In this document: one piece after another, positions 1-10,625 of the stretch | How the letters are laid out: every line of letters starts with the position of its first letter | Numbering within the stretch: position 1 is the stretch's first letter | NCBI GenBank assembly: GCA_039707465.1 | Contig: CM077646.1 | Coordinates: forward strand, 76,098,715 to 76,162,714 | Direction: 5' to 3' | Origin: Rhabdophis nuchalis | Taxonomy: Eukaryota; Chordata; Lepidosauria; Squamata; Natricidae | Length of the DNA stretch: 64,000 bases | Notes under the pieces: model-generated | Told to the model about the DNA's origin: nothing | The model's database searches: none | What the model saw: the letters and a program-made list of their open reading frames with translations, nothing else | Position numbers and translations under genes: made by a program

Positions 1-115
1 ATTTTAAAGGTCTTCTAATCTTGGATTGGGAGCTGCCCAGAGTTGTCTGAAAGATGGGTATCAATACAAATGCTTTAAATAAATACATAACAATAAATAA
101 ATAAAGTCTAATCTT
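1..115 (+). repeat. LINE/SINE 3' tail ending in an AAATA-rich stretch
   Basis: The text 'gctgcccagagttgtctgaa' followed by a short body and repeated AAATA units is the usual shape of a squamate retroposon 3' end. The left part is cut by the window edge. The family cannot be fixed. Confidence 0.4.
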
Positions 116-410
116 TATGATTGCTGCTTTGGGAGTAGGAAATTGCCCATGATGTTTCTGGCCATGTGACTATTCGTTCGGTGTATTCAGTGACCATATT
201 CAGTGACCTTCATTCATAACATATGAATGAAGCAAAGCTACAGTATAAATAATATGTTGCATCTTGGCTTGCTGTCTGGATGGTCTCTAGTGATGAGCCG
301 ATAGGCAGTAAGGGAAACAGTATGTCTCCTCCCTTAATTGGGGCCTAATAATAACAGGTTGTTGTGAAACAATTACCTATACTAATATACCCTGTCTAAG
401 CTGATGCAAT

Positions 411-576
411 AAGGGGAACCAGCTTGGCTAAAGTGCTAGGCTACTTGCTTAGCATGCAACATAGCCCCGGTTCGAATCCTAGTAAGAGGTATGGCCAGCT
501 GATGAGAACTAATAAGCTCGAAATAGATCTATTCTGGTCTCTCTCTAATTTAATTTATTGATCAGCTCATAAAACT
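411..576 (+). mobile_element. tRNA-derived SINE
   Basis: An A-box-like segment (tggctaaagtgctagg) lies about 35 bp before a canonical B box (ggttcgaatcc at about 470). A non-tRNA body rich in 'agctgatgaga' and 'ctctctctaattt' follows. It is a SINE head, not a functional tRNA gene: no complete acceptor stem can be drawn. The microsatellite directly downstream may have grown from its 3' tail. Confidence 0.6.
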
Positions 577-620
577 AACACACACACACACACACACACA
601 CATACAGTATATATATATAT
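577..620. repeat. (CA)n then (TA)n microsatellite
   Basis: About 13 CA units are followed by a spacer (tacagtat) and about 6 TA units. Confidence 0.95.
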
Positions 621-671
621 TCAATTTCATTGTAATTTTAGTACAATGACAATAAAGATTATTATTATTAT
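621..671 (+). repeat. retroposon 3' end with (ATT)n tail
   Basis: Contains 'acaatgacaataaag' followed by ATT units. The same tail occurs in reverse orientation at 9745-9845, so it belongs to a dispersed family. Confidence 0.5.
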
Positions 672-746
672 ATGACATGAATTAGTTCTCCCAGATGTTG
701 CTGCTATATTGTTACTCACACAACAATAACCCTGTTGCTTTATTTT

Positions 747-750
747 CAGA
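747..750 (+). other. ERC2: 3' splice site before the ERC2 first coding exon
   Basis: The tract cctgttgctttattttcag is followed by A. It marks the start of an exon whose first 147 nt are untranslated. Confidence 0.8.
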
Positions 751-896
751 TCTCGAACCTGGAAATTGATGTGTTGCCTTCTGGAAGAGTGACGTGAAGC
801 TGTTTGCCAACATTTCCAACTGAAAATTAATGCTAGGCATCCTACTTAAGAGAAGAATAGTTTCTTGTTAAGTAGTACCTCACAGTAAAAATCAAA
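750..896 (+). other. ERC2: 5' UTR part of the ERC2 exon
   Basis: Runs from the 3' splice site to the start codon. An in-frame TAG at 873-875 lies 21 nt upstream of the ATG, so the reading frame cannot extend further 5' within this exon. There is an upstream out-of-frame ATG in the exon (at 769). Confidence 0.7.
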
Positions 897-1553
897 ATGT
901 ACGGAAGTGCAAGAACAATCAGTAACCTGGAAGGCAGTCCTGCCAGATCTCCACGTTTGCCAAGATCGCCTCGTCTGGGCCATCGGCGAACAAGTAGTGG
1001 AGGAGGTGGAGGGACAGGTAAAACTTTATCAATGGAGAACATTCAGTCACTTAATGCTGCCTATGCAACATCTGGACCAATGTATCTGAGTGACCATGAA
1101 GGTGTGGCATCTACTACTTTCCCAAAGGGTACAATGACTCTTGGAAGGGCTACAAATCGAGCTGTATACGGTGGACGAGTTACAGCAATGGGAAGCAGCC
1201 CTAATATTGCTTCTGTTGGCCTCTCCCATTCAGATCTCCTTTCTTATACTGATCAGCATGGAGGGTTGACCACTTCCTCACATCATCACCATCATCAAAT
1301 TCCTTCCATGCTGAGGCAAGTAAGAGACAGCACCATGTTAGATTTACAGGCTCAACTGAAGGAGTTACAAAGAGAAAATGACCTTCTAAGGAAAGAGCTA
1401 GACATCAAGGATAGCAAGCTTGGCTCTTCCATGAATAGCATCAAGACCTTCTGGAGTCCAGAGCTTAAGAAAGAAAGAGTTTTGCGCAAAGAGGAAGCAG
1501 CCAGAATGTCTGTTTTGAAAGAACAAATGAGGGTTTCTCATGAGGAGAATCAG
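897..1553 (+). CDS. ERC2: ERC2 (CAST/ELKS2) first coding exon, partial CDS, codons 1-219
   Basis: ERC2 is a neuronal active-zone scaffold that binds RIM, Munc13, Bassoon/Piccolo and liprin-alpha through long coiled coils (family knowledge). The translation shows the ELKS-family N-terminus: MYGSARTISNLEGSP, the basic repeat SPRLPRSPRLGHRR (residues about 17-31), a poly-Gly run, MENIQSLNAAYATSG, a His5 run near residue 130, and the start of the coiled coil from about residue 145 (LQAQLKELQRENDLLRKELD). FWSPELKKERVLRKEEAARM follows near the end. The GGGGG run, the 'TNRAVYGG' segment and the His run fit ERC2 better than ERC1. The ATG has A at -3 and an in-frame stop upstream. The exon ends in phase 0 after ...EENQ, with a GT donor at 1554. 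The rest of the protein (about 700 residues or more in relatives) lies beyond the window. No frameshift or stop is seen. Confidence 0.95.
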
Positions 1554-1559
1554 GTAAGC
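1554..1559 (+). other. ERC2: 5' splice site after ERC2 codon 219
   Basis: CAG|GTAAGC is close to the consensus donor. Reading on in frame would add only 12 residues before TGA at 1590-1592, and these lose the coiled-coil character. Confidence 0.9.
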
Positions 1560-1957
1560 AACGAACAGGGAATGATGACATATATCAATTGAGTAGCATG
1601 TCTTAATTTACTTACATGGTTATTCCTTAGTGATATTTCTTGTTCCTAGAAAACCAGAAAAACTGGATATGTCTTTGATATGGTTGCCATCTATATTGCT
1701 ACTGATACTTGATCACTCTTTAGTTTGCATTATTTTCAGCTTCTATAAATACATAAATATACATCTTCACCAGGCTAAGGGAAGATTCTCAGAAATAGGT
1801 GTCTGCTGGGCAGTTAGAACTGTTCATTTATGTTAAAAAAAAGGCAAAACATGATATTGTACTTTGAATTGCATCAAAACATATTTCATTTGATAGTTGC
1901 TTTTCATTTTATTCTAGATTTTGAAGTGACTTAGTAAATGATCTCTTATGAGTAATG
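1560..1957. other. unclassified intron sequence
   Basis: AT-rich sequence directly after the donor. I see no repeat or motif here. Confidence 0.5.
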
Positions 1958-1965
1958 GCCTATGT

Positions 1966-2649
1966 CAGTGGTGGCAAACCTATGACATGCAATTCTTGGA
2001 AAGGGGACACACCATTATGTTTTGGGTGATACACACCAGAGTTCAACATCTGACAAAAACTATTTTTGAAAGCACTCCCTATTCTTGTGTGGTTTTCTGA
2101 GTTATTGTGAGAATTGGGTGTGCTGTTGTGTGGCCACTAGAGTCTCCAAAAACCATGTAAGAACCGAGAGTGCTTTTGTGTGGTTTTTGGAGGCCATAGG
2201 CCACAGAAGAGCATTTTGCAAGAGTGCTGCGGGAATTTTGTTCTGCAAGAAGAAAAGCAATCTCATGATCCAAAGCAATCTCAGGTAGGCCAGAGTGCCT
2301 GTCAACTGAAAGAGAACACTGCCTGAAGGTAACAAAAACATGGCAGATGCTGGGGGCCACTAGGTGGCAGGGCAATTACACCATTCTCTGAAGCTTTTCT
2401 CTGTTGAGCAATAGCAGGAGATGGCATTTCTGAATGGCAATGGTGGTTGAAGTTAAAGCCCAGGCCTCTACTTCAGACGAAGCCTTGGTATTGCCATCAG
2501 GTGCTGCTGTTCAAGGTGACCTAGATGGTGATGAAGGGAGTGGCAGAGATAGAGAACGGCTACTCTTTTGTTTCGGTATATTTAGCAGAATCGAGTTAGG
2601 CATTTTCTGAATTTTTGACCTGCCAAACCCAAAGGTTTCACCATCACTG
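1966..2649. mobile_element. non-autonomous hAT-like element, 684 bp
   Basis: Starts cagtggtggcaaacc and ends ggtttcaccatcactg, imperfect terminal inverted repeats. It is flanked by 8-bp target duplications gcctatgt (1958-1965) and gcctatgg (2650-2657), 7/8 identical. Terminal sequence and 8-bp duplication are hAT features. No transposase frame is present. Confidence 0.8.
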
Positions 2650-2657
2650 GCCTATGG

Positions 2658-3283
2658 TTATAAAACTGAAGATTCATCTGAATTACTATTACATCACCAT
2701 CCAAGGGCATGAGAAAGCAGAGAAATCATCTTAGTGAGTCCTGGTAACTTACCATTATTACAATTTCATGACGTTAATGTTGAATTGGAAACAGACAGTT
2801 GCTTCCTGTGACAACCTGGACAGGATCGTATTATTGACAAAAACAGATAATGATATTGTCTAATTTCCTTGCTTACACATATGAATATTTCAATGGAAAG
2901 TATGTACAGTACATTCATGATAAAACATATGATTTCCATGAACTGACATGTCATTATGGAGGATGTTTCTGAACTACTCTATTGTATTTAGAAAATAAGC
3001 TCCTTTAGAACTGCTGAATAATTAGACAAATTATTTCCCTTTATATCTTTTGGCTATATTTTTGTTGAAAACTAGGCAGCTAGTCTAGAAAACGATGGGC
3101 TCTTCTGAAATAAGATCTCCAAATAATTGCTTGGAAGGAGTTAGTAGTGGAGGATGTTTGCGTTTAATTCTGGGTTAAAAATCACAAAAGTGTATGAGGT
3201 TCTGGCTAGATGCAAAATGTTTGTATTGGGATCTGGAAAGGAAATTAAAATATTATGGAGAAATTTTTATTTAAACTGAGTTG
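2658..3283. other. unclassified intron sequence
   Basis: No repeat family or coding signal recognised. Confidence 0.5.
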
Positions 3284-3412
3284 TAAAGGTAAAGGTTTCC
3301 CCTGTCCAGTTATGTCCAACTCTAGGGGGCACTGTTTCTTAGCCAAGAGAGACAGCCTTGTCCAAAGACACATCTGTAGTTATGTGGCCAGCATAGGTAT
3401 ACTGTGAGATTC
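3284..3412 (-). mobile_element. Sauria-type SINE, 3' part
   Basis: Begins 'gtaaaggtaaaggtttcccc', the reverse complement of the typical 3' end also seen at 44283-44298. It continues with the body (gtccaactctagggggc, ttatgtggccagca). The 5' tRNA head is missing. Confidence 0.75.
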
Positions 3413-3615
3413 ATGGAATGCTGTTATTGACTGATGGGGAGCTTCTACTATTATGACACATGACATAATGACATTTTCAAAACTAAGTATATTGCAATTT
3501 AAGATAATTAAAGGATGAGATACTATCTTGAACATTGCATGGAGGATAGAAGCTTTTGGTCAGCATCCCTGGGTTTAGTTTTATATTTCTCCATTTCATA
3601 AGTGCCACAAAGCCA

Positions 3616-3853
3616 ATAGCAATAGCACTTAGACTTATATACCACTTCACAGTGCTTTACAGCCCTCTCTAAGCAGTTTACAGAGTCAGCCTATTGCCCC
3701 CCAACAATCTGGGTCCTCATTTTACTGATTTTGGAAGGATGGAAGGCTGAGTCAACCTTGAGCCTGGTGAGATTCAAACGGCCAGATTGCAGGCAGACAG
3801 CAATCAGCAGAAGTAGCTCACAATATTGCATTCTAACCACGTGTCACCACGCC
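3616..3853 (-). mobile_element. tRNA-derived squamate SINE, near full length
   Basis: Runs from 'aatagcaatagcacttagac' through 'acagccctctctaagc' and 'gagtcagcctattgcc' to a head remnant 'ctaaccacgtgtcaccacg'. Reverse complemented, it matches the copies at 25596, 29562 and 47803. Confidence 0.8.
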
Positions 3854-4007
3854 TCTTGTACATAGAATATACATAGAATAATAAAGAACAATACATAAAA
3901 AATTAGATGTTTATAATAACAACACAAAATAATGATGAAAGCTTATCAGAATATTAAAACCAATAAAAATAATTTAAAAACCTAATTAAGGGGATGTGAC
4001 TTAACTT
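3854..4007. other. A-rich, unclassified
   Basis: AT-rich with several AATA runs; may be the tail of an old retroposon. Confidence 0.35.
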
Positions 4008-4345
4008 CTGAGAAGTTGAGAGATTGAAATCAGTCCCCAAGGTGCTTTTTCAAGAGACAAGTGGACTTTCTTGTTTTTCTTTGAAGATGTTTTACTTCTC
4101 ATCCAAGAAGTTTCTTCAACTCTGGCTTGATGGTGGGGAATGGAAGGATTTATACTTCTTGAAGACAGCTGGTCATTTGCATTTTTTAGACAGTCATTGA
4201 GGCCACTTGGAGGTTTATCTGCATCCTCAGGATCACCTGAGTGGTGCAAAGGGGCGTGGACGTTTCTTGGAACTGTTGAAAGGACTATGTGGTAGACTGG
4301 AGATAGATGATGTCGTATCCCTCCTCCTGTTGAGAGAGGGCTGTT
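4008..4345 (-). mobile_element. Penelope-like element, terminal fragment
   Basis: Read on the minus strand it gives the frame VEETSWMRSKTSSKKN and KVHLSLEKAP, a signature of vertebrate Penelope-like terminal regions. A related plus-strand piece lies at 24380-24500. The part around 4083-4120 folds like a hammerhead stem II. Flanks show no clear duplication. Confidence 0.6.
4083..4120 (-). other. decayed hammerhead-ribozyme-like motif in Penelope terminus
   Basis: On the minus strand, TTGAAGA (core CUGANGA with one change) is followed by ACTTCT-TGGATG-AGAAGT, a perfect 6-bp stem II with a 6-nt loop, then AAAAC (core GAAAC with G to A) and ATCTTC. Penelope-like elements are known to carry hammerheads in their terminal repeats. 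The core changes suggest this copy is inactive. Confidence 0.45.
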
Positions 4346-4845
4346 CAGTTTTGACATAGATGACCCCTTTGACCCTCTTTCAAACCAGAAAACTCTAGAA
4401 ACCAGTGTTAACTATGAATTGAATGCTACAAGAGATGTATATTGCACACACATACTGGTATATATGCATACACCCCCCCCCATAGAAATCAAAACTGATT
4501 TCTGGTTAAACTTATAAGAAGTTCCGAAGCACTCCCTTAGGGTAATGAGATCTGAAATATTTAATACTTAATAAGTATACTAAACTGACTCTGGAAAACT
4601 GGCAACTGGTGTAGACTTTTCTTTATCACACTAACACATTGAGGAAATTAGTTGAAATGGCCCAATCCTTTTCCAAGATATCCCTTTATAGAGAGCACTG
4701 CAGCAATCTGCACATGATGTGCCCCAGGCATGGATAACTGTAACCAGATTCAGACTGATGTAGTGTGTTAATCAAAGTTGTATCAGATCACAAGAATAAT
4801 CATTGCCAATTAGCTAGATGTAGAAGATAAGCAGGCTGATGTAGA
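4346..4845. other. unclassified intron sequence
   Basis: Only a short C run near 4473 and a CA-rich patch; nothing else recognised. Confidence 0.5.
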
Positions 4846-5161
4846 AGGGGTGGTGGCTAACCTTTTTGTTGTGGTGTGCTGAAAGTGTATGCTTGTGCAT
4901 CCATAATGCAATGTGTGTGCGAACCCCCCACTTCCCACATGCACATAGCCCCCCCAAATATATCCTGCCGCTGCGCATGCACACACATTTTCCGAATGCG
5001 TCCTGACTCCCGCGCATGTATGGCAGAGATCCGAAAACTAGCTGGCCAGTGGGAGGTATGCGCACATGTGTGTTGGAGCTAAACTGGGCAACAGCTTGCG
5101 TGCCTGCAGAGAGGGCTCTGCATGCCACCTGTGGCACGCGTGACATAGGCCCGCCATCATG
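4846..5161. mobile_element. hAT-like MITE, 316 bp
   Basis: Left end aggggtggtggctaacc and right end ataggcccgccatcatg are imperfect inverted repeats. Flanks gatgtaga and gatctagg agree at 6/8. The interior is rich in alternating purine-pyrimidine 'gcgcatgcacac' tracts. The tail resembles that of 14415-14681. Confidence 0.6.
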
Positions 5162-5164
5162 GAT

Positions 5165-5325
5165 CTAGGAGAAGCCAGATTTGCTTAATGGTCATGGGAT
5201 TCACTTAATGACCATGACAAAAATGTTTGTAAATTGGGTGTACCTCATTTAATGACTGCATTGCTCAGCAAAGAAAATTCCAGTCCAATGGTGATCATAG
5301 TCACTGACTACCATCCCATACAATT
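5165..5325. repeat. fragment related to the TA-flanked MITE family
   Basis: Repeated 'cacttaatgaccat' and 'ggtgatcatagtcactgac' resemble the interior of the elements at 44880 and 55449, but neither terminus is present. Confidence 0.45.
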
Positions 5326-6084
5326 GTTTTCATTCCATCTAGCCCTACATAGCACTCTCGTCCTTGGTATGCTAATTATACAAGAGCTTGGGTGAGAAAG
5401 AGATGCAGTGCTTTCTCAGGAACAAAATGTTGCAATTGTCACTATTGGGAAAAAAATACAGTTTTCCCAGAGCTGAAATATTGTTATAGCTTTGCTCAAC
5501 AATTCTCTTTGGTGAATGGAATTATAAGCATTAAACCATTGCATGGAAGGTCCTTCAATAAAATAAAGTAAAACCAAAATAAAATATAATAATCTTGATT
5601 CAGATTTCTACTGTACCACACTAGTTAAACTGTGTGTTAAAAGAAAATGTTAACATGAAGAATGTCAAATCAGTCTACTATTGTTAATGTTTAGAACTTC
5701 TTGGGAGTGTTTTTTCTTTCTTTCTGCAGCTGTTTAGCCCTTATGTTGTTACATAAAACTTATAAAATATATATGCTTTACTTATAGTAGTTAGTGCAAA
5801 TTTCAATGCTGAAAGGAAATCATCCATAAGAACATCTGTGGTAAGGCAATTCTCTCTTTTAAAGACAATTTGACTATGAAAGTCAATCTTTTATCTCCAT
5901 GAGATTCCACATGACCAAGGAGTTGTGTTATCAGGACCAGCCTTACTAGAACTTGGCAGAAGGAGGGAGACAGGTAATGGGGCAGAGAAACAAACTAATC
6001 CCCCACTATATATGTGAAGTCAGATTGGCAGTTCCATGTTAAGGGACATACCAAATTCAAAGAACATCCCCTCCGAGTTATTTA
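5326..6084. other. unclassified intron sequence
   Basis: AT-rich; no family recognised. Confidence 0.5.
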
Positions 6085-6092
6085 TTTGGCAT

Positions 6093-6326
6093 CAGTCGTA
6101 GGATTCAAATATGTTTACTACCAGTTCTGCAGGCTTGGTTTGATGGGCATGGCAGGGGAAGGATACTGTAAAATCTCCATTCCCTCCTGATCAGCTGGGA
6201 CTCGGGAGGCAGAGAATAGATGGGGTGGGGCCAGTCAGAGGTGGTATTTACCGGTTCTCCAAACTACTCAAAATTTCCATTACCGGTTCTCCAGAACTGG
6301 TCAGAACCTGCTGAATACCACCTCTG
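6093..6326. mobile_element. hAT-like MITE, 234 bp, perfect 8-bp duplication
   Basis: Starts cagtcgtaggattcaaat, ends gctgaataccacctctg. Flanked on both sides by tttggcat (6085-6092 and 6327-6334). The interior has 'gtttactaccagttctgcag' and 'taccggttctcc'. It is the same subfamily as 45327-45554 (opposite orientation) and 47428-47628. Confidence 0.85.
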
Positions 6327-6334
6327 TTTGGCAT

Positions 6335-6989
6335 GCTTTTTAATCATACCTAGAAGGAAAGATTGAAGGATTCCAACTAGAATAACTGTATCCTCTCACT
6401 GAACAGAAGTCCATTGGTTAGTTATAAGAGATAGTTATTTTATTATCCTTCATATTAATATACAGTATGAGCCCATTTTTGAGTTTATGGATAGGATTGT
6501 CTAATAGACTTTTAAAATTATTGCCAGGGTTTACTGCCAGAATGTGATATCCTTGTTTGTGCACCAATGTGTTGTGTGAACTGAACTTGTACATCACAAT
6601 TTATGATTTAGGGAGTTATGCAGTTGTGATTTGGAATATACTACTCAGTAGCCTATTGGGAAAAGAAACCCCTATCTAGGTAGTTCCAGAGAGAAGTCTG
6701 CTAATTCATTTTGTTGAAAAATATTGTGGTACTATTTTTTCTACATCATTTTTGTACATAATTATTTTCTGAATAGAAATTAGAAATGGAAATAAAATAT
6801 GTGTGAAGGGTTAGATTGAAAGGATCATCTGGCAAACTTTTCTAATCTGGGTAATTTGCTTGGAGATGTTTCATTATATGACTAGGAAACACTATTAGTG
6901 CTAGTGATTGTGGGATTTATTCTCTGTTTATATGTAGTAGCATGCCCTTTCAATATTGATTTCTCCTTGGTCTTTCCTCCTTTAGGGTA
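6335..6989. other. unclassified intron sequence
   Basis: AT-rich, no recognised family or gene. Confidence 0.5.
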
Positions 6990-8860
6990 TTATTATTTTC
7001 TGATTGATTGCTTGTCAGGTGTTAATCTCTGCTTCTTTGAGTGTTGAATATTGAAGAAAGTTGTGTTCTGGTCTTTTTGTTTCATTTTTAGGGTTTTTTA
7101 ATTGTCTTTTTTGAATGATGTTTAAATATGGTTCATCTTATGTGTCCATTGATGGCTGATTTATCTGAGTGCCATGCTTCCAGGAATTCCGTAGCATTTG
7201 GGGATTTAGTTGATCTAAATTCCTTACAGCTTTTCAGTTCCCTATTGTTGAGTCTGTCCATATGTTGTGAGATTAAGGAGTTTTCATAGTCATTTCTAAC
7301 TGCTAGTTGATGTTCATGGACATGCTCTGCTAATTTTCTGCTTATCTGTCTTACATAGTTACTGATTAAAGTTAATTCCTGTTTTTTTTTCTTGGGCTAC
7401 TGGGCCTTTTGGTTTACTTAAGACATTTTGGAAGGCTTTAGTTGGTTTGTGCAGTAAGGTGGAGCCTTGTGGTTGTAGTAGTCTGTTGGCTGTTTTTGAG
7501 ATGTTTTTGATGTATGGCTGTGCTATCCTTTTTACAGCTTATATTGCTTGCATCGTGGTGGGTTGAGTGGTCAGGTTCTTTTTGATAAAGATGTGTGAAT
7601 ATCAATTTTTGTTGAAAAATGTTGTTGCATAAGAGACCTGTTTCCTTTTCCTGGTGTTCTGGATTGTTGCAATGTGTTTTTGTTCATCAGAATAATGTTC
7701 CACAGCAATTTTAATGAGATGTTGGGTTGTTATTTTGAAGTACTTGGATCGTGTTTCTAATTTGTCATGAATGTCTCTGCAGATGAGGTTATCCAGGAAG
7801 TTGTTTTTTCTTTCCTTGTGAATTTCATTCCTTTTAAGATATTGCTTATTTCACATGTCTTCTGTAGTTTTTTATTTTTATTTTATTATGCTATAGATAT
7901 CATTTTAAGACATTGCATTGCAATCTCTGCTATGAATCCTGAGAGTGATTCCCATGGATATTCCTCTAATTTAGTTAAGTCAGATGTGTTGTGTAGTACT
8001 GCTGCCATTAATTATTTCACCAGTTCTGGGTCTATGGATATAAAGAATGCCTTATCATCAAATGAAACCATCATTTTATTGTCTTCTATTGTTAGATCTT
8101 TGATTTTCTGGAAGAACTGTAGTTGGGAGCTGATAGAATATTCACTCTCTTCTGTGGGATCTTCAAGTTTATTGTAAATTCTTTGACTGTATTGTATTTG
8201 GGGCCCTGGCAACAATACCATCGGACAAAGAGGTATGCTGGGCTTGTGTATTTTTGAATAGCCATGGGAAAATGGGTCCACTGGTGTTTCATCTGCCACT
8301 GTTCTTCTTTTGTTATCCGACTTTCATGATTAGGTCATTAAGGGTTCTCTTAATGAAGTTGTCAAATTTCTGTACCAAGTTGGTGCATGCAGGGATGTAG
8401 ATTTATTTATCTTTTCTAGTAATTCTTTGACTTTTTGTGTATATTGTGATGTGTCCATGGCCGTGGGTTGGCCTTTGCCTGATGACAGGATGATGATGGT
8501 TAGGTATTTCTTTAGATTTTTGAGTGTGTCTCTGTCCTCTGCTTTGAGCTGGTTCTGATTCTGTGTTCTTCTGATTTGTAGGATTATTGTCTGCTTTATG
8601 TTTTCTTGGGTCTCTGTTTTAGGTTTTGTGGTTTTAAATGCTGCTTCTAAGATTGCAAAGAATTCTCACTGATTAGCTTCATCTATTTATAGTTGAGACC
8701 TTTCTGGAGGATATTGTGTTCTGCAGTAGATAGTGGGCGACTGGACATCTTGACAACCCATTCAGGTTCCGGTACCTCTTTGCTTCTGGGATATAGTTTG
8801 GCTTGGAGTTTCGCTTTTCTTTTTTCAGCTTGTACTACTATGTGTACATAAAAACTGTCT
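6990..8860 (-). mobile_element. Penelope-like retroelement, decayed internal ORF
   Basis: On the minus strand, from high to low coordinates, pieces of one Penelope protein can be read: an N-terminal LSAEHNILQKGLNYK; a reverse-transcriptase part (8012-8299) with YSKIHKPSIPL and MVSFDDKAFFISIDPE; and near 7390-7130 a GIY-YIG-type C-terminus with RKLAEHVHEHQLAV and NATEFLEAWHSDKSAINGHI. The order RT then GIY-YIG is that of Penelope. Frames are broken by stops and shifts, so it is inactive. Ends are not sharply defined. Confidence 0.75.
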
Positions 8861-8984
8861 CTTCCTGAGCCTGCTCTGAAATTAATATGATTAATTAATT
8901 GAAATGTATATTATATTCAGTTTTATGGCTGATAGTGCTCACTAAACTCAAAAAAGAGTTGTGTGCCCAACCGGTATGCCATAT

Positions 8985-9055
8985 AATAATTTTAATAATA
9001 ATAATTTTAATTTATATACCGCATCCTCTCCCCTAGGGGACTCGGAGCCTAAATG
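8985..9055 (-). repeat. L2-type LINE 3' tail
   Basis: 'atttatataccgcatcctct' plus 'ggggactcggagcc' is the reverse of the common 3' end seen in the L2 copies here. Only the tail remains. Confidence 0.5.
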
Positions 9056-9744
9056 CATGATGAAAAAAGCAGCATTATTATCACATTTCTCTTCTCATGT
9101 ACACACCATGATGTAGGATTTTCTTTTCTTTTTTGGATGGTCCGGGTATGTTATTGATGTCGACCATAGCTGTTAAATTGTCTGGCTATTTTCTCTCCTC
9201 ACCTCCTAAATTTACAATTCTGACAACAGGTTGCAAAAGTAAAATTCTGGCAAGAAACATGAAATATAAGGAAATTGCTCTAGATTTATGAATAAATGAA
9301 TGACAAATCACCTAGTAGCATCTCTCATTAAACAAACATTACCTTGTGGCATTAGATGGCAGATAGATATGTAAAAATAATTGTAAGAAAGCATCATTAT
9401 GTACAGTAATTTATTTGATTGCTATATGTAGGAAAGAAGCTTTCAGTTAATGAAGTAATAGGTCTTAAGAGTGACTTGTTTTTTAATTGGCAGATTATAT
9501 ATGACTAATTTGGATTGGGAACTGTACCATACCTGATCATTTACTTTTTATTTTCTTCTATCTCTTCATCTGTGTGTGATTAAAGAAAGATAAGTGCGCA
9601 AAAGTTAATATGAAATATGAATAGGTTCAAATGTAGACTTTAATAATTTCTAGTTTCGAGGCAATGGCAATGAATCATACTCTTGTAGTTATAGGTAGTG
9701 ATCACTAAACTAATGAATACAGATTCTCTAGAATAACAAACATC
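9056..9744. other. unclassified intron sequence
   Basis: AT-rich; nothing recognised. Confidence 0.5.
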
Positions 9745-9845
9745 ATATAATAATAATAATCTTTATTGTCATTGTAATAATATTGTAATAAAATTACAAT
9801 GAAATTGGTTTGATTGCTGTGACACCAGGAGCTCAAAGCCGCTGC
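9745..9845 (-). repeat. retroposon 3' end with (ATT)n tail
   Basis: Reverse complement carries 'acaatgacaataaag' then ATT units, as at 621-671. Before it lies 'ggcgcagcggctttgagctc', perhaps part of the body. Confidence 0.5.
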
Positions 9846-10530
9846 GCCTAAGCGTACTGCCATCTTATGCCAGTCATGCAAATATAGACACAGTGGTATA
9901 GAAAACTGTTTCTTTAAAAAAAAATGTAAATGCATTTCCTCCCTCATAATACAATCTCATTCAAGTTTAATCAGACTCCAGTCTTAAAATAAGGTTTATT
10001 GTGGTTTGTTTGAGGTCCAACAGCACAATCCTATACAAATGTACTAAAAAACCACAATATTCAATAAGAATTACCTCAGGAAAAAGATATAAAGTCATGA
10101 GCATACACAAGTTCCACTGCCATCCACACCTTCAACCAATATAGCTCTTAAGATTAGCAGAGCCATTTCTTATACATTTATCCATAAATACAGTCAAACA
10201 ACCAGACAGCCTTGCTTATTCCCTGCTTATTCCCTGCTCAGTGCTGAACTGTTTGTATAGTGTTCCATTTATTCTCTCACACACCTTTTTTTTAATAATA
10301 GCCAGCAATCAGTCAACTCTATATTTATGCACAGCATAATCAAGTTTATTCACTTTATCACCTCTGCATATCACTTCTAAGCTTCCTTTGGTCTCTTAAG
10401 ACCTGGTTGTGCCAGCAGGACTGGGGGCGGGTGAATTTGTGGTATGACTCCATTAGCATCCCTATATCTATTATGTTCTTCTCTGGTTTATTTTTTTCAT
10501 GTTTTTATAATTAATGAAAATAGTGATTTT
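9846..10530. other. unclassified intron sequence
   Basis: No family recognised. A short direct duplication (gcttattccct twice, about 10211-10238) is present. Confidence 0.5.
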
Positions 10531-10625
10531 GCATATTTATTTATTGTTCTTAGCTTTGCTGTATACTGCTCAGAGTCACCTCGTCAAAATGGGTGCTTAT
10601 ATAAATTAGATAAATCAATCAATCA
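10531..10625 (+). repeat. retroposon 3' tail
   Basis: 'gtatactgctcagagtcacc' followed by a body and AAATCAATC units has the shape of a LINE/SINE tail. Family uncertain. Confidence 0.4.

Larger units (their letters stand above)
1..749 (+). other. ERC2: end of the ERC2 intron upstream of the first coding exon
   Basis: Non-coding. It ends in a pyrimidine-rich tract and CAG at 747-749, a good 3' splice site. It holds a retroposon tail (1-115), a tRNA-like SINE (411-576), a CA/TA microsatellite and a second retroposon tail. Positions 116-410 show nothing recognisable. No promoter or CpG-rich stretch is seen, so transcription must start upstream of the window. Confidence 0.65.

Noticed and set aside
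445..485. A tRNA gene (good B box)
   Set aside because: No complete cloverleaf; it is the head of a SINE.
842..1229. Minus-strand and other-frame open frames over the ERC2 exon
   Set aside because: Shadows of the conserved coding frame; no splice or start context.
1554..1592. In-frame extension of the ERC2 exon by 12 codons to a TGA
   Set aside because: It starts exactly at a strong GT donor and loses the family sequence. A retained-intron isoform is possible but nothing in the sequence supports it.
8012..8299. A 95-residue minus-strand frame as an independent gene
   Set aside because: It is a piece of a decayed Penelope reverse transcriptase.
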